From the NCBI RefSeq assembly GCF_022163125.1, contig NZ_CP091881.1, positions 1,302,001 through 1,366,000 of the forward strand: 64,000 nucleotides of DNA. Direction: 5' to 3'. Position 1 is the first letter of the stretch. Each line of letters opens with the position of its first letter. This DNA comes from Paenibacillus sp. HWE-109. Its GTDB lineage: Bacteria > Bacillota > Bacilli > Paenibacillales > NBRC-103111. The translations under genes were made by a program, and so were the position numbers. Below, piece by piece: positions 1-9,442 of the stretch. The notes under the pieces were generated by a model. The model was not told the origin of the DNA and did not search any database. It saw nothing but the letters and a program-made list of their open reading frames with translations.

Positions 1-34
1 TTTTATAGAAACTTAATATCAAATGGAACACCGT

Positions 35-64
35 TTGTAATCGCTCTCATAAGCCATGTATAAT
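35..64 (+). promoter_or_regulatory. Candidate sigma-A promoter
   Basis: A TTGTAA -35-like hexamer (35-40) lies 18 bases before a perfect TATAAT -10 (59-64). It sits just upstream of the AGGAGG ribosome site (83-88) of the first regulator gene. This is a sequence match only; no start point is known. Confidence 0.5.
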
Positions 65-96
65 GATTACAGAAATATGGTCAGGAGGTCATTCGT

Positions 97-2421
97 ATGC
101 GGCTGCAGCTCCGAAAATATAATAGGAGTGTAATTGTAACATGGATATTCTCTTACTTATCTGTATTGTTAGTCCCTATTGTGATTAGTTTAATTCTTTA
201 CTCTGCTACGCACAGTTTGGTGGAGAAAGAAATTAATCGGGCCAATGAGCTGCTTCTCACTCAAATCGAATTATCCATTGACAGTAAGTTAAAAGGCTTG
301 GAACAATTAAGTTTGGAAGTGGCTTTGAACAAAAATATAGTTTCTTTCACAAATGTAGAAAAGCCGCTATCCGATGATCATTATTTTCAACTGTTCAATA
401 TCGCTGAGAATTTACGAACGTATCAGAATGCCAATGATTATATTGAGCAAATCTATGTGATGTACGGGAATAGCGATACCGTCATATCCACGTTTAACCA
501 CATCGATTCCCGCGGTCTTCATGCCATAATGAGGCAGCGCGATGAGACTACCTATGAGGAATGGACTCAGTTATTTGCTGGTAAATATGTCAACAAGTAT
601 TCCCCCATGGTGTATTGGAACGAAGGAAAGCCCACGTCTACGGTGATGCTTGCCCGCTCGCTCATCTTCAATAATCCGATTCAGCCCCATCCTATTCTCA
701 TTTTCCTGATTAACGTGAATAAACTGCTGGAAAGTCTTCCGCAATATAATGATTCAAGAGTTTTGATTCTGGATAAAGATAATCACTTCATTGCATCGTC
801 CAAAGATAAAGAGAAGCTTCAAGATCAGCTGCCTTATGAGCGTTTGCTTGGGAAAAAGGGTTTGGTTTATGTAGAAATGAATCAAGACAAAGCGGCTTTG
901 TCTTACTTGACATCTGAGCTAACGGGTTGGAAATATGTATCGGTTTTGCCGGCAAACATTTTTAATGAAAAAATGGAATACTTGAAGAATATAACCAGAT
1001 TGAGTATTGCTTTAGGTTTGTTGATTGGCATTATTGTTACTATTATTTTTTTGCGAAAAAATTATATGCCGATTCGGGTGCTGCTGCAGAACATGACGCA
1101 AAAATCAGGGTTTCGTTTTGATGGCAGATCCAATGAATATTCATTTCTACAGAACGCGCTTCATCATACATTTGTTGAAAAAGATGCCATCAGTGACCGA
1201 TTGAAACTACATAATAATACGATTAGAGCTCATTTCTTGACACGTTTATTGAAGGGACAATTGGATCGGAAATTTCCGCTTGAGGAATCTTTCATCACCC
1301 ACAACGTTCAATTCCATTCCGATCGGTTCGCAGTGCTGCTTTTCAGTGTGGATGCTTATGGCAAGCTGCAACATGATGAAGGGGGCGACTCTTGCGGGCA
1401 GAACACGCAGATGATTCACTTCATTTTAAGCAATGTGATTGAGGAGTTAGCTGGCAAGAACGCAACGGTTTATTCAACGGAAGTGAACGAACTGATAGCG
1501 TGTATCATTAATTTGAAGCCACTTCTAAGTGAAGAAGAGGAAGTTAAGGAATTAAATCGAATGGCCTCCCAAACGCAAGCCTTCATGAAGGAACAAATTC
1601 ATGCCGAAATGACGATTGCTGTGAGCGGAGTTCACAGTGATGTTTATGGAATTTCACAATCGTATCATGAAGCGCTGGAAGCGCTGGAGTATCGAATCGT
1701 ACTTGGGAGCGGACAACTGATTCAGTACAAGGAGAAAAGTAGGGAGTCTGCGCAATCTCAGCGGAATTATTATTATCCTTTAAGTGTTGAACAACAGCTT
1801 ATTTACTATGTGAAGACGGGCAACTTGCCCAAAGCACAGTTGTTGTTAGGAGAGATTTATGAGGCGAATTTCAAGGTCCATCCTGTTTCGGTTGCACTTG
1901 CCAAATGCCTTTTGTTTAATCTGGCAAGTACTATGCTTAAGACGTTGGATGAGGTGAGTACGATCAGCAGGCGGAATTTTGAGGCACATGTCAAAGACGT
2001 GGAATGTTTATTGAACTGTGAAACGATTCAGGAAATGATGACGCATATGAATCGGGTACTTATGCAGGTTTGTGAATGGATTCAAACCGAAAAGAAAAAT
2101 CATCGCGCGTATTTGATTAATGATATACGAGCCTATATTGAGATGCATTTTCGAGATGTGAATTTAAATATTTCGATGATCGGAGAATCCTTTTCCTTAA
2201 CGCCATCCTACGTGTCCAAAATATTCAAGGAACATACAGGTGAAACTCTGCTCGATCTCATCAACCAAACGCGATTGACAGCGGCCAAGGCACTTCTTTC
2301 CGAGCAAAAACTAACCGTAAATGAAATTGCCGGACGTGTGGGCTATGCCGATGTAAGCACGTTTTTGCGAATATTCAAACGATTTGAAGGGATGACTCCT
2401 GGTAAGTATCAAAAGATCTAA
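97..2421 (+). CDS. Membrane-bound Cache-AraC transcriptional regulator
   Basis: One-component regulator of 774 residues that would sense a ligand outside the cell and bind DNA inside. A transmembrane segment lies near residues 13-38. An extracellular Cache-like region of about 260 residues follows, then a second transmembrane segment near 301-322 and a cytoplasmic linker. The last 100 residues are an AraC-type double helix-turn-helix (DIRAYIEMHFRDVNLNISM, then YVSKIFKEHTGE and IAGRVGYADVSTFLRIFKRF). The ATG has an AGGAGG site seven to eight bases upstream. It precedes the PL6 lyase and importer genes on the same strand, so it is the likely activator of that cluster (inference). Two close relatives in the window have the same plan. 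Family assignment is firm; the ligand is unknown. Confidence 0.9.
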   Translation: MRLQLRKYNRSVIVTWIFSYLSVLLVPIVISLILYSATHSLVEKEINRANELLLTQIELSIDSKLKGLEQLSLEVALNKNIVSFTNVEKPLSDDHYFQLFNIAENLRTYQNANDYIEQIYVMYGNSDTVISTFNHIDSRGLHAIMRQRDETTYEEWTQLFAGKYVNKYSPMVYWNEGKPTSTVMLARSLIFNNPIQPHPILIFLINVNKLLESLPQYNDSRVLILDKDNHFIASSKDKEKLQDQLPYERLLGKKGLVYVEMNQDKAALSYLTSELTGWKYVSVLPANIFNEKMEYLKNITRLSIALGLLIGIIVTIIFLRKNYMPIRVLLQNMTQKSGFRFDGRSNEYSFLQNALHHTFVEKDAISDRLKLHNNTIRAHFLTRLLKGQLDRKFPLEESFITHNVQFHSDRFAVLLFSVDAYGKLQHDEGGDSCGQNTQMIHFILSNVIEELAGKNATVYSTEVNELIACIINLKPLLSEEEEVKELNRMASQTQAFMKEQIHAEMTIAVSGVHSDVYGISQSYHEALEALEYRIVLGSGQLIQYKEKSRESAQSQRNYYYPLSVEQQLIYYVKTGNLPKAQLLLGEIYEANFKVHPVSVALAKCLLFNLASTMLKTLDEVSTISRRNFEAHVKDVECLLNCETIQEMMTHMNRVLMQVCEWIQTEKKNHRAYLINDIRAYIEMHFRDVNLNISMIGESFSLTPSYVSKIFKEHTGETLLDLINQTRLTAAKALLSEQKLTVNEIAGRVGYADVSTFLRIFKRFEGMTPGKYQKI

Positions 2422-2429
2422 CTTTGGTA

Positions 2430-2455
2430 AAGAGTCCGAAAGGGGCTCTTTTTCT
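2430..2455 (+). terminator. Rho-independent terminator after the first regulator
   Basis: AAGAGTCC and GGGCTCTT (one G-T pair) form a short stem around a GAAAG-type loop and are followed by TTTTTC. It lies directly after the stop codon, which suggests that the PL6 gene downstream has its own promoter. Confidence 0.7.
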
Positions 2456-2500
2456 CGTTCAGCGGTTATATTTTTATTGTTTCACTTACATGTTTACAAA

Positions 2501-2522
2501 AAACAAACGATTGAGTTTGCTT
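2501..2522. promoter_or_regulatory. Imperfect inverted repeat upstream of PL6 gene (possible operator)
   Basis: AAACAAAC and GTTTGCTT are inverted around six bases (7 of 8 positions match). It lies between the regulator terminator and the secreted PL6 gene, where an AraC-family protein could bind. No second copy was found, so assignment as an operator is speculative. Confidence 0.25.
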
Positions 2523-2654
2523 TTTACGCATCATACTTGCTTTTGCCTATAAACAAATGAAGCCAAATGAGGTTCAATTACGAGGTAACACGAGATAATC
2601 TGGAAAATGAGGAAAGGAAGTGGTGTTCAGTAGCACTTTGCAAGACAAGATTTA

Positions 2655-2668
2655 TGTAAGCACTTTCA
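2655..2668. promoter_or_regulatory. cre-like catabolite repression site
   Basis: TGTAAGCACTTTCA matches the CcpA operator consensus TGNAANCGNTNNCA with one mismatch, at the central G. It lies 48 bases upstream of the secreted PL6 start, a position that would let CcpA repress the lyase when a preferred sugar is present. Consensus match only. Confidence 0.4.
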
Positions 2669-2715
2669 TGTCGCGGTAATCAATCAGATTAGATGAAAAG
2701 GAAGGTGTTAGTTAT

Positions 2716-4602
2716 ATGAGGATATCACTTAAGAAGGCTTCACTGTTACTGTTATGCGCATTCTTGTTCATGAGTTTGATTCCAGGATTTGCTGCTGCTG
2801 CAGACACCAAATTCACAATTTCAGGATCTAATGTAACGGCAAGTTCCAATGATGGGAATGTTCCTGCTAATACGGTAGATGGAAATACAGGAACCCGCTG
2901 GTCAGCCAGCGGTGATGGGCAATGGATTAAATTTGATTTAGGTTCTAGTGCAACAGTAGCTTATGTGAAAATTGCTTTCTTAAATGGTTCGACACGCACT
3001 TCAATTTTTGATATTCAGACTTCTTCGGACAACACGACCTTTACGACCATTCAAGCAAATGTAACAAGCAGCTTGGTCGAGGGCCTGCAAACTTTTAATT
3101 TTTCTGATGTAGCCTCTGTTAGGTATGTGCGCATCGTCGGGCACGGCAATTCGCTGAACGCTTGGAATAGCTATACGGAGGTAGAAATTTATGGGAATGC
3201 AGGTGGAACTCCTGTTGAAGATTCAGTAACGGTTTCCACCCCGGGACAGCTGCAGACGGCAATTAACCAAGCCATTCCAGGCAGGGTCATTTATTTGGAG
3301 AACGGCACCTATTCCCAAACAGGTCCTATCAATATCAATGGGATTAACGGTACGGATGGCAATGAAATTACAATTAAAGCCGTTAATCGCGGGCAAGCCA
3401 TTCTGGCTGGCGGCGCCTATTTCTATCTGTATCAGTCGTCTTATGTAACGATTTCGGGCTTGAAATTTACAACTACGACCAGCGCAAGCAACAATGCAGT
3501 GAAAATGGATGAATCCAACCATATCCGCTTGACACGCAACGTATTCAATCTGAATGAGACCGGAGCTACGAACAACTGGGTGAATATTAGAGGTATCAAC
3601 AGCGATAATAACCGGATTGATCGGAATGAATTCAGATCCAAGGCTGATCCCGGACCTATCATCGCCGTAGATGGAAACGGAAGCACCTATATGTCGCGAT
3701 TTACGATTATTGACCGCAACTATTTCTATGACAGCGCGCCGAGAATTACCAACGGGAAAGAGAGCATTCGTCTTGGCTTATCCGGTGTATCCTTATTAAA
3801 CGGGAATTCGACAGTTGAGAATAATTTATTTGAGAATAGCGATGGGGACCCGGAAGTTATTTCGGTGAAAAGCAGCAATAATACGATTCGGTACAATACC
3901 ATCCGCAACTCGCAGGGACAAATAACAGCAAGACATGGGAATAACAATCAATTTTATGGCAACTTCTTTCTGGGTAATGGAACTAAGGCCGGAGTGGGCG
4001 GGTTCCGAATTTATGGGACGGATCATCGCATTTATAATAACTACTTCGAAGGTTTGACTACGGACGCTATTAACTTGGATGGCGGAGATTGGGATGGCGG
4101 ACCGAATTCCACGAACTATGGCAGTGGGGATTTAAGCAAGCATTGGAGAGTGTATCGCGCTCAAGTTGCGAACAACACGATCGTTAACAGCACATTCGGC
4201 ATTATCATCGGCAGAAGCTATACCTCAGCACCCGTAGATAGTCGAGTAGCCAACAACATCGTTCGCAATAGTACCGGGACGCTTTATGAGGAAGTGAAAA
4301 CATCGAACGCGGTGTTTGAAGGGAATATTGGCTTTGGCAGTACAGTAAATAATCGTTCAAGATCATCATCGGAAATTCTTAACATAACGCCTTCGTTCAC
4401 AACGATAAATGGTCTGCAGAAGTTAACCTCTGGAAGCGCAGCCGTTAATGCGGCTGTCGGCAGCTATCCTTACGTTACAGAGGATATGGATGGTCAAACG
4501 CGTTCAACGAACGATATTGGGGCAGATGAATATTATAGCTCTTCTACTTCCATTGTCCGTGCACCGCTTGATGCTTCGAATGTAGGGCCTGACAGCCCAT
4601 AA
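2716..4602 (+). CDS. Secreted discoidin-PL6 polysaccharide lyase
   Basis: Secreted lyase of 628 residues that should cleave uronate-containing chains by beta-elimination. A signal peptide ends near residue 28 (FAAAADT). An F5/8 type C (discoidin, CBM32-like) domain spans about 33-160 and a right-handed beta-helix of family PL6 about 175-628. The PL6 active-site pattern is clear: Lys385 in ISVKSSNN and Arg406 in ITARHGNNN. The 21-residue spacing is the same as the catalytic Lys250/Arg271 pair of chondroitinase B. PL6 contains alginate lyases and chondroitinase B (dermatan sulfate lyase), so the substrate is not settled. An AAGGAAGGTG ribosome site precedes the ATG. It is shorter than the two other PL6 proteins here and lacks their ENSCRYG insert. 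Confidence 0.9.
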   Translation: MRISLKKASLLLLCAFLFMSLIPGFAAAADTKFTISGSNVTASSNDGNVPANTVDGNTGTRWSASGDGQWIKFDLGSSATVAYVKIAFLNGSTRTSIFDIQTSSDNTTFTTIQANVTSSLVEGLQTFNFSDVASVRYVRIVGHGNSLNAWNSYTEVEIYGNAGGTPVEDSVTVSTPGQLQTAINQAIPGRVIYLENGTYSQTGPININGINGTDGNEITIKAVNRGQAILAGGAYFYLYQSSYVTISGLKFTTTTSASNNAVKMDESNHIRLTRNVFNLNETGATNNWVNIRGINSDNNRIDRNEFRSKADPGPIIAVDGNGSTYMSRFTIIDRNYFYDSAPRITNGKESIRLGLSGVSLLNGNSTVENNLFENSDGDPEVISVKSSNNTIRYNTIRNSQGQITARHGNNNQFYGNFFLGNGTKAGVGGFRIYGTDHRIYNNYFEGLTTDAINLDGGDWDGGPNSTNYGSGDLSKHWRVYRAQVANNTIVNSTFGIIIGRSYTSAPVDSRVANNIVRNSTGTLYEEVKTSNAVFEGNIGFGSTVNNRSRSSSEILNITPSFTTINGLQKLTSGSAAVNAAVGSYPYVTEDMDGQTRSTNDIGADEYYSSSTSIVRAPLDASNVGPDSP

Positions 4603-4610
4603 TGTAAAAG

Positions 4611-4667
4611 CGAAACCCGTACGCAAAACCTCGTATTTTCGGTTTTAACGTACGGGTTTCGTTTTTG
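4611..4667 (+). terminator. Strong terminator after secreted PL6 gene
   Basis: A perfect 13-bp stem (CGAAACCCGTACG with CGTACGGGTTTCG) encloses an inner AAAACC/GGTTTT stem and is followed by TTTTTG. It separates the lyase from the importer genes. Confidence 0.9.
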
Positions 4668-4740
4668 AATATATACTTTTTCTATTCTTTTAAGCAAAAT
4701 GATACATACAAACCGTTAACTATTGAATGGGGGAACGAAT

Positions 4741-6390
4741 ATGGAAAGCCTAAGATCGCAAGGAAAGCATCGCAAATATGGCGCTGCGGGGTTAAGTATT
4801 CTCATGTTAACAAGTATTTTACTTGCCGCTTGCTCGGAAACCGGAAGTACGGGCAAGGATGGCGTAAATACGCCCAATGCTGATCCAGCCAAGTCTACAG
4901 CAACCTATCCTATGAATACGAAGGAAACGCTAACATCATGGGAAGGACTCAATAACAATGCCATCACCTTTTATCAAAACTTGGCTGAAACTCCTTTTGG
5001 CAAGCAGCTCGTCAAAGAAACGGGTGTTGACGTCAAGTATATCCATCCGAACGATCAACAACTGAAAGAGCAATTCAATCTCATGATTGTCTCTGAGAAA
5101 CTGCCGGATGTCATTGAATACGATTGGACGGGGCGAAGCTCGGGCTCTTACCCCGGTGGACCTGAGAAGGCCATCAACGATAAAGTCATTCTGGAATTGA
5201 ATGATTTGATTGATAAATACGCGCCGAACTTGAAGAAGAAGCTGCAGGAAGACAAAGAACTCGACAAAATGATCAAGACGGATAGCGGCAAATACTACGT
5301 ATTTCCGATGATCCGCAACCCTTCCGGACTTGTATTCCGTGGGCCGATCATTCGTAAAGACTGGTTGGATGAGCTTAAATTGCCCTTACCTGAGACGATT
5401 GATGATTGGGAAAAAACGTTAATTGCCTTCCGTGACAAAAAGGGAGCAAAAGCCCCGCTTAGTGTGACCTACGTCAATGGGAATTTTGAGATTCGCGATG
5501 CCTTTATCGGTGCTTTTCATACTTCAAACAGCTTCTATCTCGATGACGCAGGCAAAGTCAAGTATGGACCTGTCGACCCTCAATATAAGGATTTTTTAAC
5601 CTTGTTCCGTAAATGGTATGCCGAAGGCTTGTTTGATAAAGATTTTGCATTGACGGATGGGAAAGTGCTGGATACGAAAATGCTTGGCGGTCAAACAGGC
5701 GCAACCGTTTCCTTGCTGAGCGGGGGAATGGGAAAATGGATGGATGCCATGAAAACGAAGGATCCGAAATTCAATTTGGTAGGCTCACCCTATCCAGTCC
5801 TTCAAAAGGGAGAGAAGCCTTTTACAGGACAGAGAGATTTCAAGTATAATCCAGGTCCTAGCAAAGCGGTTTCGGCAACTACGAAAAATCCGGAATTGGC
5901 TGTTCGCTGGCTGGATTATGCTTACAGCACAAAAGGCAGTCTATTGTTCAACTTTGGCGTCGAGGGCGAAAGCTATGTCATGAAAGACGGAAATCCTGCG
6001 TATACAGCTCAGATCGTGAAAAATGAGAAGTACAGCTTGCAGCAAATGGTCGCTCAGTTTACAAAGCCAAACGGTCCTTATGAAGCAGATGAGCGTCGAA
6101 ACTGGAATACGTTTCCTCAGCAAGATGAGGCGGTCAAAATATGGTCAAATACCGATGCGGCTAAACATACAATTCCAGCATTTCTTACGCCAACCGCAGA
6201 AGAAAGCAAAGAGCTCGGCAAAATTATTAACGATGTAAGCAATTATAAGGAAGAAATGTTTGCGAAGTTTATTATGGGCAAGGAACCGCTTGAGAACTAT
6301 GGCAAATATGTGGAACAAATTAAAAAGCTAGGCATTGATCGCGCCGTAGTCATTTATCAGAATTCGCTTGATCGCTATAACAAGAGATAG
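4741..6390 (+). CDS. Sugar ABC transporter solute-binding lipoprotein
   Basis: Extracellular binding protein of 549 residues for an oligosaccharide importer. The lipobox is SILLAAC with the lipidated Cys at residue 31 after a basic N-terminus. The body is typical of large (about 550-residue) LipO/LplA-type binding proteins of Paenibacillus importers, for example the YPGGPEKAINDK stretch. The ATG at 4741 is chosen because GGGGGAA lies about six bases upstream; an in-frame TTG at 4723 would add six residues. The two permeases follow at once (15-base gap), so the three form an operon. It is closely related to the protein encoded at 60443, sharing the YPGGPEKAI motif and overall length, so the two importers may take related ligands. 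Ligand unknown. Confidence 0.9.
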   Translation: MESLRSQGKHRKYGAAGLSILMLTSILLAACSETGSTGKDGVNTPNADPAKSTATYPMNTKETLTSWEGLNNNAITFYQNLAETPFGKQLVKETGVDVKYIHPNDQQLKEQFNLMIVSEKLPDVIEYDWTGRSSGSYPGGPEKAINDKVILELNDLIDKYAPNLKKKLQEDKELDKMIKTDSGKYYVFPMIRNPSGLVFRGPIIRKDWLDELKLPLPETIDDWEKTLIAFRDKKGAKAPLSVTYVNGNFEIRDAFIGAFHTSNSFYLDDAGKVKYGPVDPQYKDFLTLFRKWYAEGLFDKDFALTDGKVLDTKMLGGQTGATVSLLSGGMGKWMDAMKTKDPKFNLVGSPYPVLQKGEKPFTGQRDFKYNPGPSKAVSATTKNPELAVRWLDYAYSTKGSLLFNFGVEGESYVMKDGNPAYTAQIVKNEKYSLQQMVAQFTKPNGPYEADERRNWNTFPQQDEAVKIWSNTDAAKHTIPAFLTPTAEESKELGKIINDVSNYKEEMFAKFIMGKEPLENYGKYVEQIKKLGIDRAVVIYQNSLDRYNKR

Positions 6391-6405
6391 AAGGGTGGTA
6401 GCTCA

Positions 6406-7329
6406 GTGAAAATAAATTCATTCCCAGGTTGGGGAATGTTGAATGACATTCGCAAAAATAAGCTGCTCTATCTCATGCTGGCTCCAGTGATTTTATTTTT
6501 TTCGCTTTTTCACTATGTTCCCATGTATGGCGCAATTATTGCCTTTAAGGATTTCTCTCCAAGACTTGGCATTATAGGGAGCCCGTGGGCCGGATTCGAG
6601 CATTTTAAAGTTTTTTTCGAAGGTATTTATTTCTGGCGCACACTTAAAAATACGGTTCTTATCAGCTTGTATGATCTCGTTTTTGGATTTCCTGCGCCGA
6701 TTATCCTGGCTCTGCTGCTTAACGAAGTAAAGAAGACGATCTTCAAGCGATCTATCCAAACGATCACCTATATGCCGCATTTCGTCTCACTCGTCGTCGT
6801 ATGCGGAATGATCAAGGAATTCACCGTAAGCGGGGGATTAATCAATGATTTTATCGCTTTTTTGGGCGGGGAGAGACTCTCCCTGCTGCTTGAATCCCAG
6901 TTTTTCCGGACGATTTATGTCTCGTCGGGGGTGTGGCAGCATATTGGATGGGGCACGATTATTTATCTAGCGGCATTGGCGGGCATTGATACCGAGCAGT
7001 ATGAGGCTGCGAAGATCGATGGCGCAGGACGATGGAAGCAAATGCGCCATGTCACGCTGCCAGGAATCATGCCTACGATTGTCATTTTGTTGATTCTTGA
7101 GATGGGCCGTATGCTGAGTGTGGGGACAGAAAAAATTATTTTGCTTTATAATCCGACCATTTATGAAACCGCTGATGTTATTAGCTCCTATGTATATCGA
7201 GTTGGGCTTCAGGAATTCAACTACAGCTTCAGCTCGGCCGTCGGTTTATTCAATTCGGCCATTAACTTCACACTTGTTGTCGGGTCCAACTGGTTGAGCC
7301 GCAAGCTGAACGATACCAGCCTGTGGTAG
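6406..7329 (+). CDS. Sugar ABC transporter permease, LplB type
   Basis: Inner permease of 307 residues with about six membrane segments. It begins with the family hallmark YLMLAPVILFFSLFHYVPMYG. The EAA loop that contacts the ATPase is EAAKIDGAGRWKQMRHVTLP. A GTG start with AAGGGTGG seven bases upstream is used. It lies between the binding protein and the second permease. No ATP-binding subunit is encoded in the cluster; related Bacillales importers use a shared MsmX-type ATPase (established for other systems, inferred here). Confidence 0.92.
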   Translation: MKINSFPGWGMLNDIRKNKLLYLMLAPVILFFSLFHYVPMYGAIIAFKDFSPRLGIIGSPWAGFEHFKVFFEGIYFWRTLKNTVLISLYDLVFGFPAPIILALLLNEVKKTIFKRSIQTITYMPHFVSLVVVCGMIKEFTVSGGLINDFIAFLGGERLSLLLESQFFRTIYVSSGVWQHIGWGTIIYLAALAGIDTEQYEAAKIDGAGRWKQMRHVTLPGIMPTIVILLILEMGRMLSVGTEKIILLYNPTIYETADVISSYVYRVGLQEFNYSFSSAVGLFNSAINFTLVVGSNWLSRKLNDTSLW

Positions 7330-7342
7330 AGGGAGGATGAAT

Positions 7343-8221
7343 ATGTATCGCAAATCAGTCGGTGAGTGGACTTTCGATATCGGAAATTATGCTTTATTGT
7401 CACTGCTCGCTGTAGCTACTATATATCCTATTGTGTATGTCTTGTTTGCATCACTAAGCGATCCTACTCTCTATATGCAGCATAGCGGGATTCTCTGGAA
7501 ACCGCTTCAGTTTAATCTGAATGCCTATAAGCTTGTGTTCCAAAATGGAACAATCATGAACGGCTATATCAATACGATGATCATTGTTGTCGTGGGGTTA
7601 ACGCTTAACATTTTTCTCACGTCTTTGGGCGCGTATGCGTTGTCAAGGAAATGCTTGGGCTATCGAAAGCCCCTTATGCTGTACATCGTTTTTACGATGT
7701 TTTTCAGCGGCGGCATGATTCCCTTTTATTTTACTGTCAAAGGGCTGGGCTTGGCGAATACATTGTGGGCATTAATTATTCCGCAAGCGATTTCAGCATT
7801 TAATCTTATTCTGATGAAAACAGCATTTGAAGCGATACCGGATAGTTTGGAAGAATCGGCGAAAATCGATGGGGCCAATGAGTTTGTTATTTTGTTTCGA
7901 ATTATGTTCCCGCTCTGTATGCCTGTTGTCGCTGTTATGCTGCTTTACTACGGGGTGAGCCACTGGAACGCTTGGTTTAATGCGCTGATCTTTTTGCAAG
8001 ACCGATCGCTATACCCGCTGCAGCTTGTACTCAGAGAGCTTCTGCTGATGAACGAAGCAGGCTCAATGGCGAGCGGATCCAGCGGTGCGGATGTGGCGAT
8101 TGTAGGGGAAACCTTGAAGCATGCTACCATTATCGTGGCCACATTGCCGATTCTTATGGTCTACCCCTTCCTGCAGAAATATTTTGTGAAAGGCGCTTTA
8201 ATTGGAGCTATCAAAGGATAA
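7343..8221 (+). CDS. Sugar ABC transporter permease, YtcP type
   Basis: Second permease (292 residues) of the importer, with about six membrane segments and an EAA loop EESAKIDGANEFVILFRIMFP. The sequence ends in VKGALIGAIKG, typical of this permease class. Two ATGs are close together; GGGAGG (7331-7336) touches the first, at 7337, and is six bases from the second, at 7343, so the second is preferred. The next gene (GH88) starts 19 bases after the stop, so transport and processing are likely co-transcribed. Confidence 0.92.
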   Translation: MYRKSVGEWTFDIGNYALLSLLAVATIYPIVYVLFASLSDPTLYMQHSGILWKPLQFNLNAYKLVFQNGTIMNGYINTMIIVVVGLTLNIFLTSLGAYALSRKCLGYRKPLMLYIVFTMFFSGGMIPFYFTVKGLGLANTLWALIIPQAISAFNLILMKTAFEAIPDSLEESAKIDGANEFVILFRIMFPLCMPVVAVMLLYYGVSHWNAWFNALIFLQDRSLYPLQLVLRELLLMNEAGSMASGSSGADVAIVGETLKHATIIVATLPILMVYPFLQKYFVKGALIGAIKG

Positions 8222-8240
8222 AAAGGAGAAGATCACAATC

Positions 8241-9401
8241 ATGGAAAAGCCAACAATCATTGAAGAGCAAACAATCATTGAAAAGCAAACAATAATCAAT
8301 CCAGCATCTCTCGATCTTTGGTGGAAAGGAGTGCAGAACAAGGTTGATGTTATGCTGAGCCGAGGGATTGAACTAGCACCGCATGCAGCCCGGTCAGGGG
8401 CATATGATGGCTTAAAGCTGGATCAGTGGATATCTGGATTCTGGCCGGGGATGCTGTGGATTCTTTATGATTTAACCGCCGAAGAACGCTATAAGCTTGC
8501 TGCCTGGGAGTGGGATATACGGATGGAACGTCATCTGCTGGAAGACAACCATTTTCATCATGATGTGGGGTTTCAGTATTTGCCCACATCTGTCCTCAAG
8601 TACAAGCTGACCGGAGATCTGGATGGACGCCGCCGAGGACTTGCGGCAGCCAATTTCCTGGCTGGCCGATTTAATCTGGCTGGACAGTTTCTTAGGGCTT
8701 GGAATCGTGATATGACTGGCTGGGCCATCATCGATTGCATGATGAACTTGTCCATCTTGTTCTGGGCTTCGGAAGAGCTGCAAGATCCACGATTTTCTCA
8801 AATCGCTTGTGCTCATGCCGATACTGTTATCAAACATATGATCCGTGGCGATGGCTCGACTTGTCATATTGCTGTATTCGATCCGATAACTGGGGAATTG
8901 CTGGAGCACATGGGTGGGCAAGGCTTTGCAGAGAATTCCTGCTGGTCCAGAGGGAATGCTTGGGCGTTATATGGTATGACAAACACCTATCGTTATACCA
9001 AGATAGAGAAGTACCTGCATGCAGCTCAGCAGGTAGCTCATCATTTCATTAGCTCGCTGCCAGAAGAAATGGTGCCTCCGTGGGACTTCCGGGTACCGAA
9101 TGCAAGCGAGGCTCCAAGGGATACGTCCGCTGCAAGCATTGCGGCGTCGGGTTTGCTTGAGCTTGCCGAAGTCGTTCAAACGGAGGACGCCAATAAGTAC
9201 CGCTCGGCTGCTGAGCGCATCCTGAAATCCTTGTCGGAGCGATATACCGCCTTCGATGAACCGCAGCATGAAGGCATTCTCCGTGGGGGAACGGGGCATA
9301 AACCGGCGGAGACGAATGTGAATGTATCGTTGATTTATGGCGACTACTATTATGTTGAAGCTCTTGCCAAGCTGCAAGGTTGGAAGCATCGTGTGTTCTA
9401 A
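8241..9401 (+). CDS. GH88 unsaturated glucuronyl hydrolase
   Basis: Cytoplasmic enzyme of 386 residues that removes the 4,5-unsaturated uronic acid left by polysaccharide lyases. There is no signal peptide. The (alpha/alpha)6-barrel family GH88 is recognised by the pair of acids Asp108 in HHDVGFQ and Asp165 in IIDCMMNLSILFWA, matching the two catalytic Asp residues of Bacillus UGL. WSRGNAWALYG and the C-terminal VNVSLIYGDYYYVEAL are also family features. AAAAGGAGAA sets the ATG at 8241; an upstream in-frame TTG would overlap the permease. The N-terminus carries an odd micro-repeat (TIIEEQTIIEKQTII, 18-bp period) absent from the second GH88. The substrate is likely a product of the neighbouring PL6 enzymes. 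Confidence 0.92.
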   Translation: MEKPTIIEEQTIIEKQTIINPASLDLWWKGVQNKVDVMLSRGIELAPHAARSGAYDGLKLDQWISGFWPGMLWILYDLTAEERYKLAAWEWDIRMERHLLEDNHFHHDVGFQYLPTSVLKYKLTGDLDGRRRGLAAANFLAGRFNLAGQFLRAWNRDMTGWAIIDCMMNLSILFWASEELQDPRFSQIACAHADTVIKHMIRGDGSTCHIAVFDPITGELLEHMGGQGFAENSCWSRGNAWALYGMTNTYRYTKIEKYLHAAQQVAHHFISSLPEEMVPPWDFRVPNASEAPRDTSAASIAASGLLELAEVVQTEDANKYRSAAERILKSLSERYTAFDEPQHEGILRGGTGHKPAETNVNVSLIYGDYYYVEALAKLQGWKHRVF

Positions 9402-9442
9402 GCATGCAAGTGAATGATAGAGAATTATGGAGGGGTTAGGAT

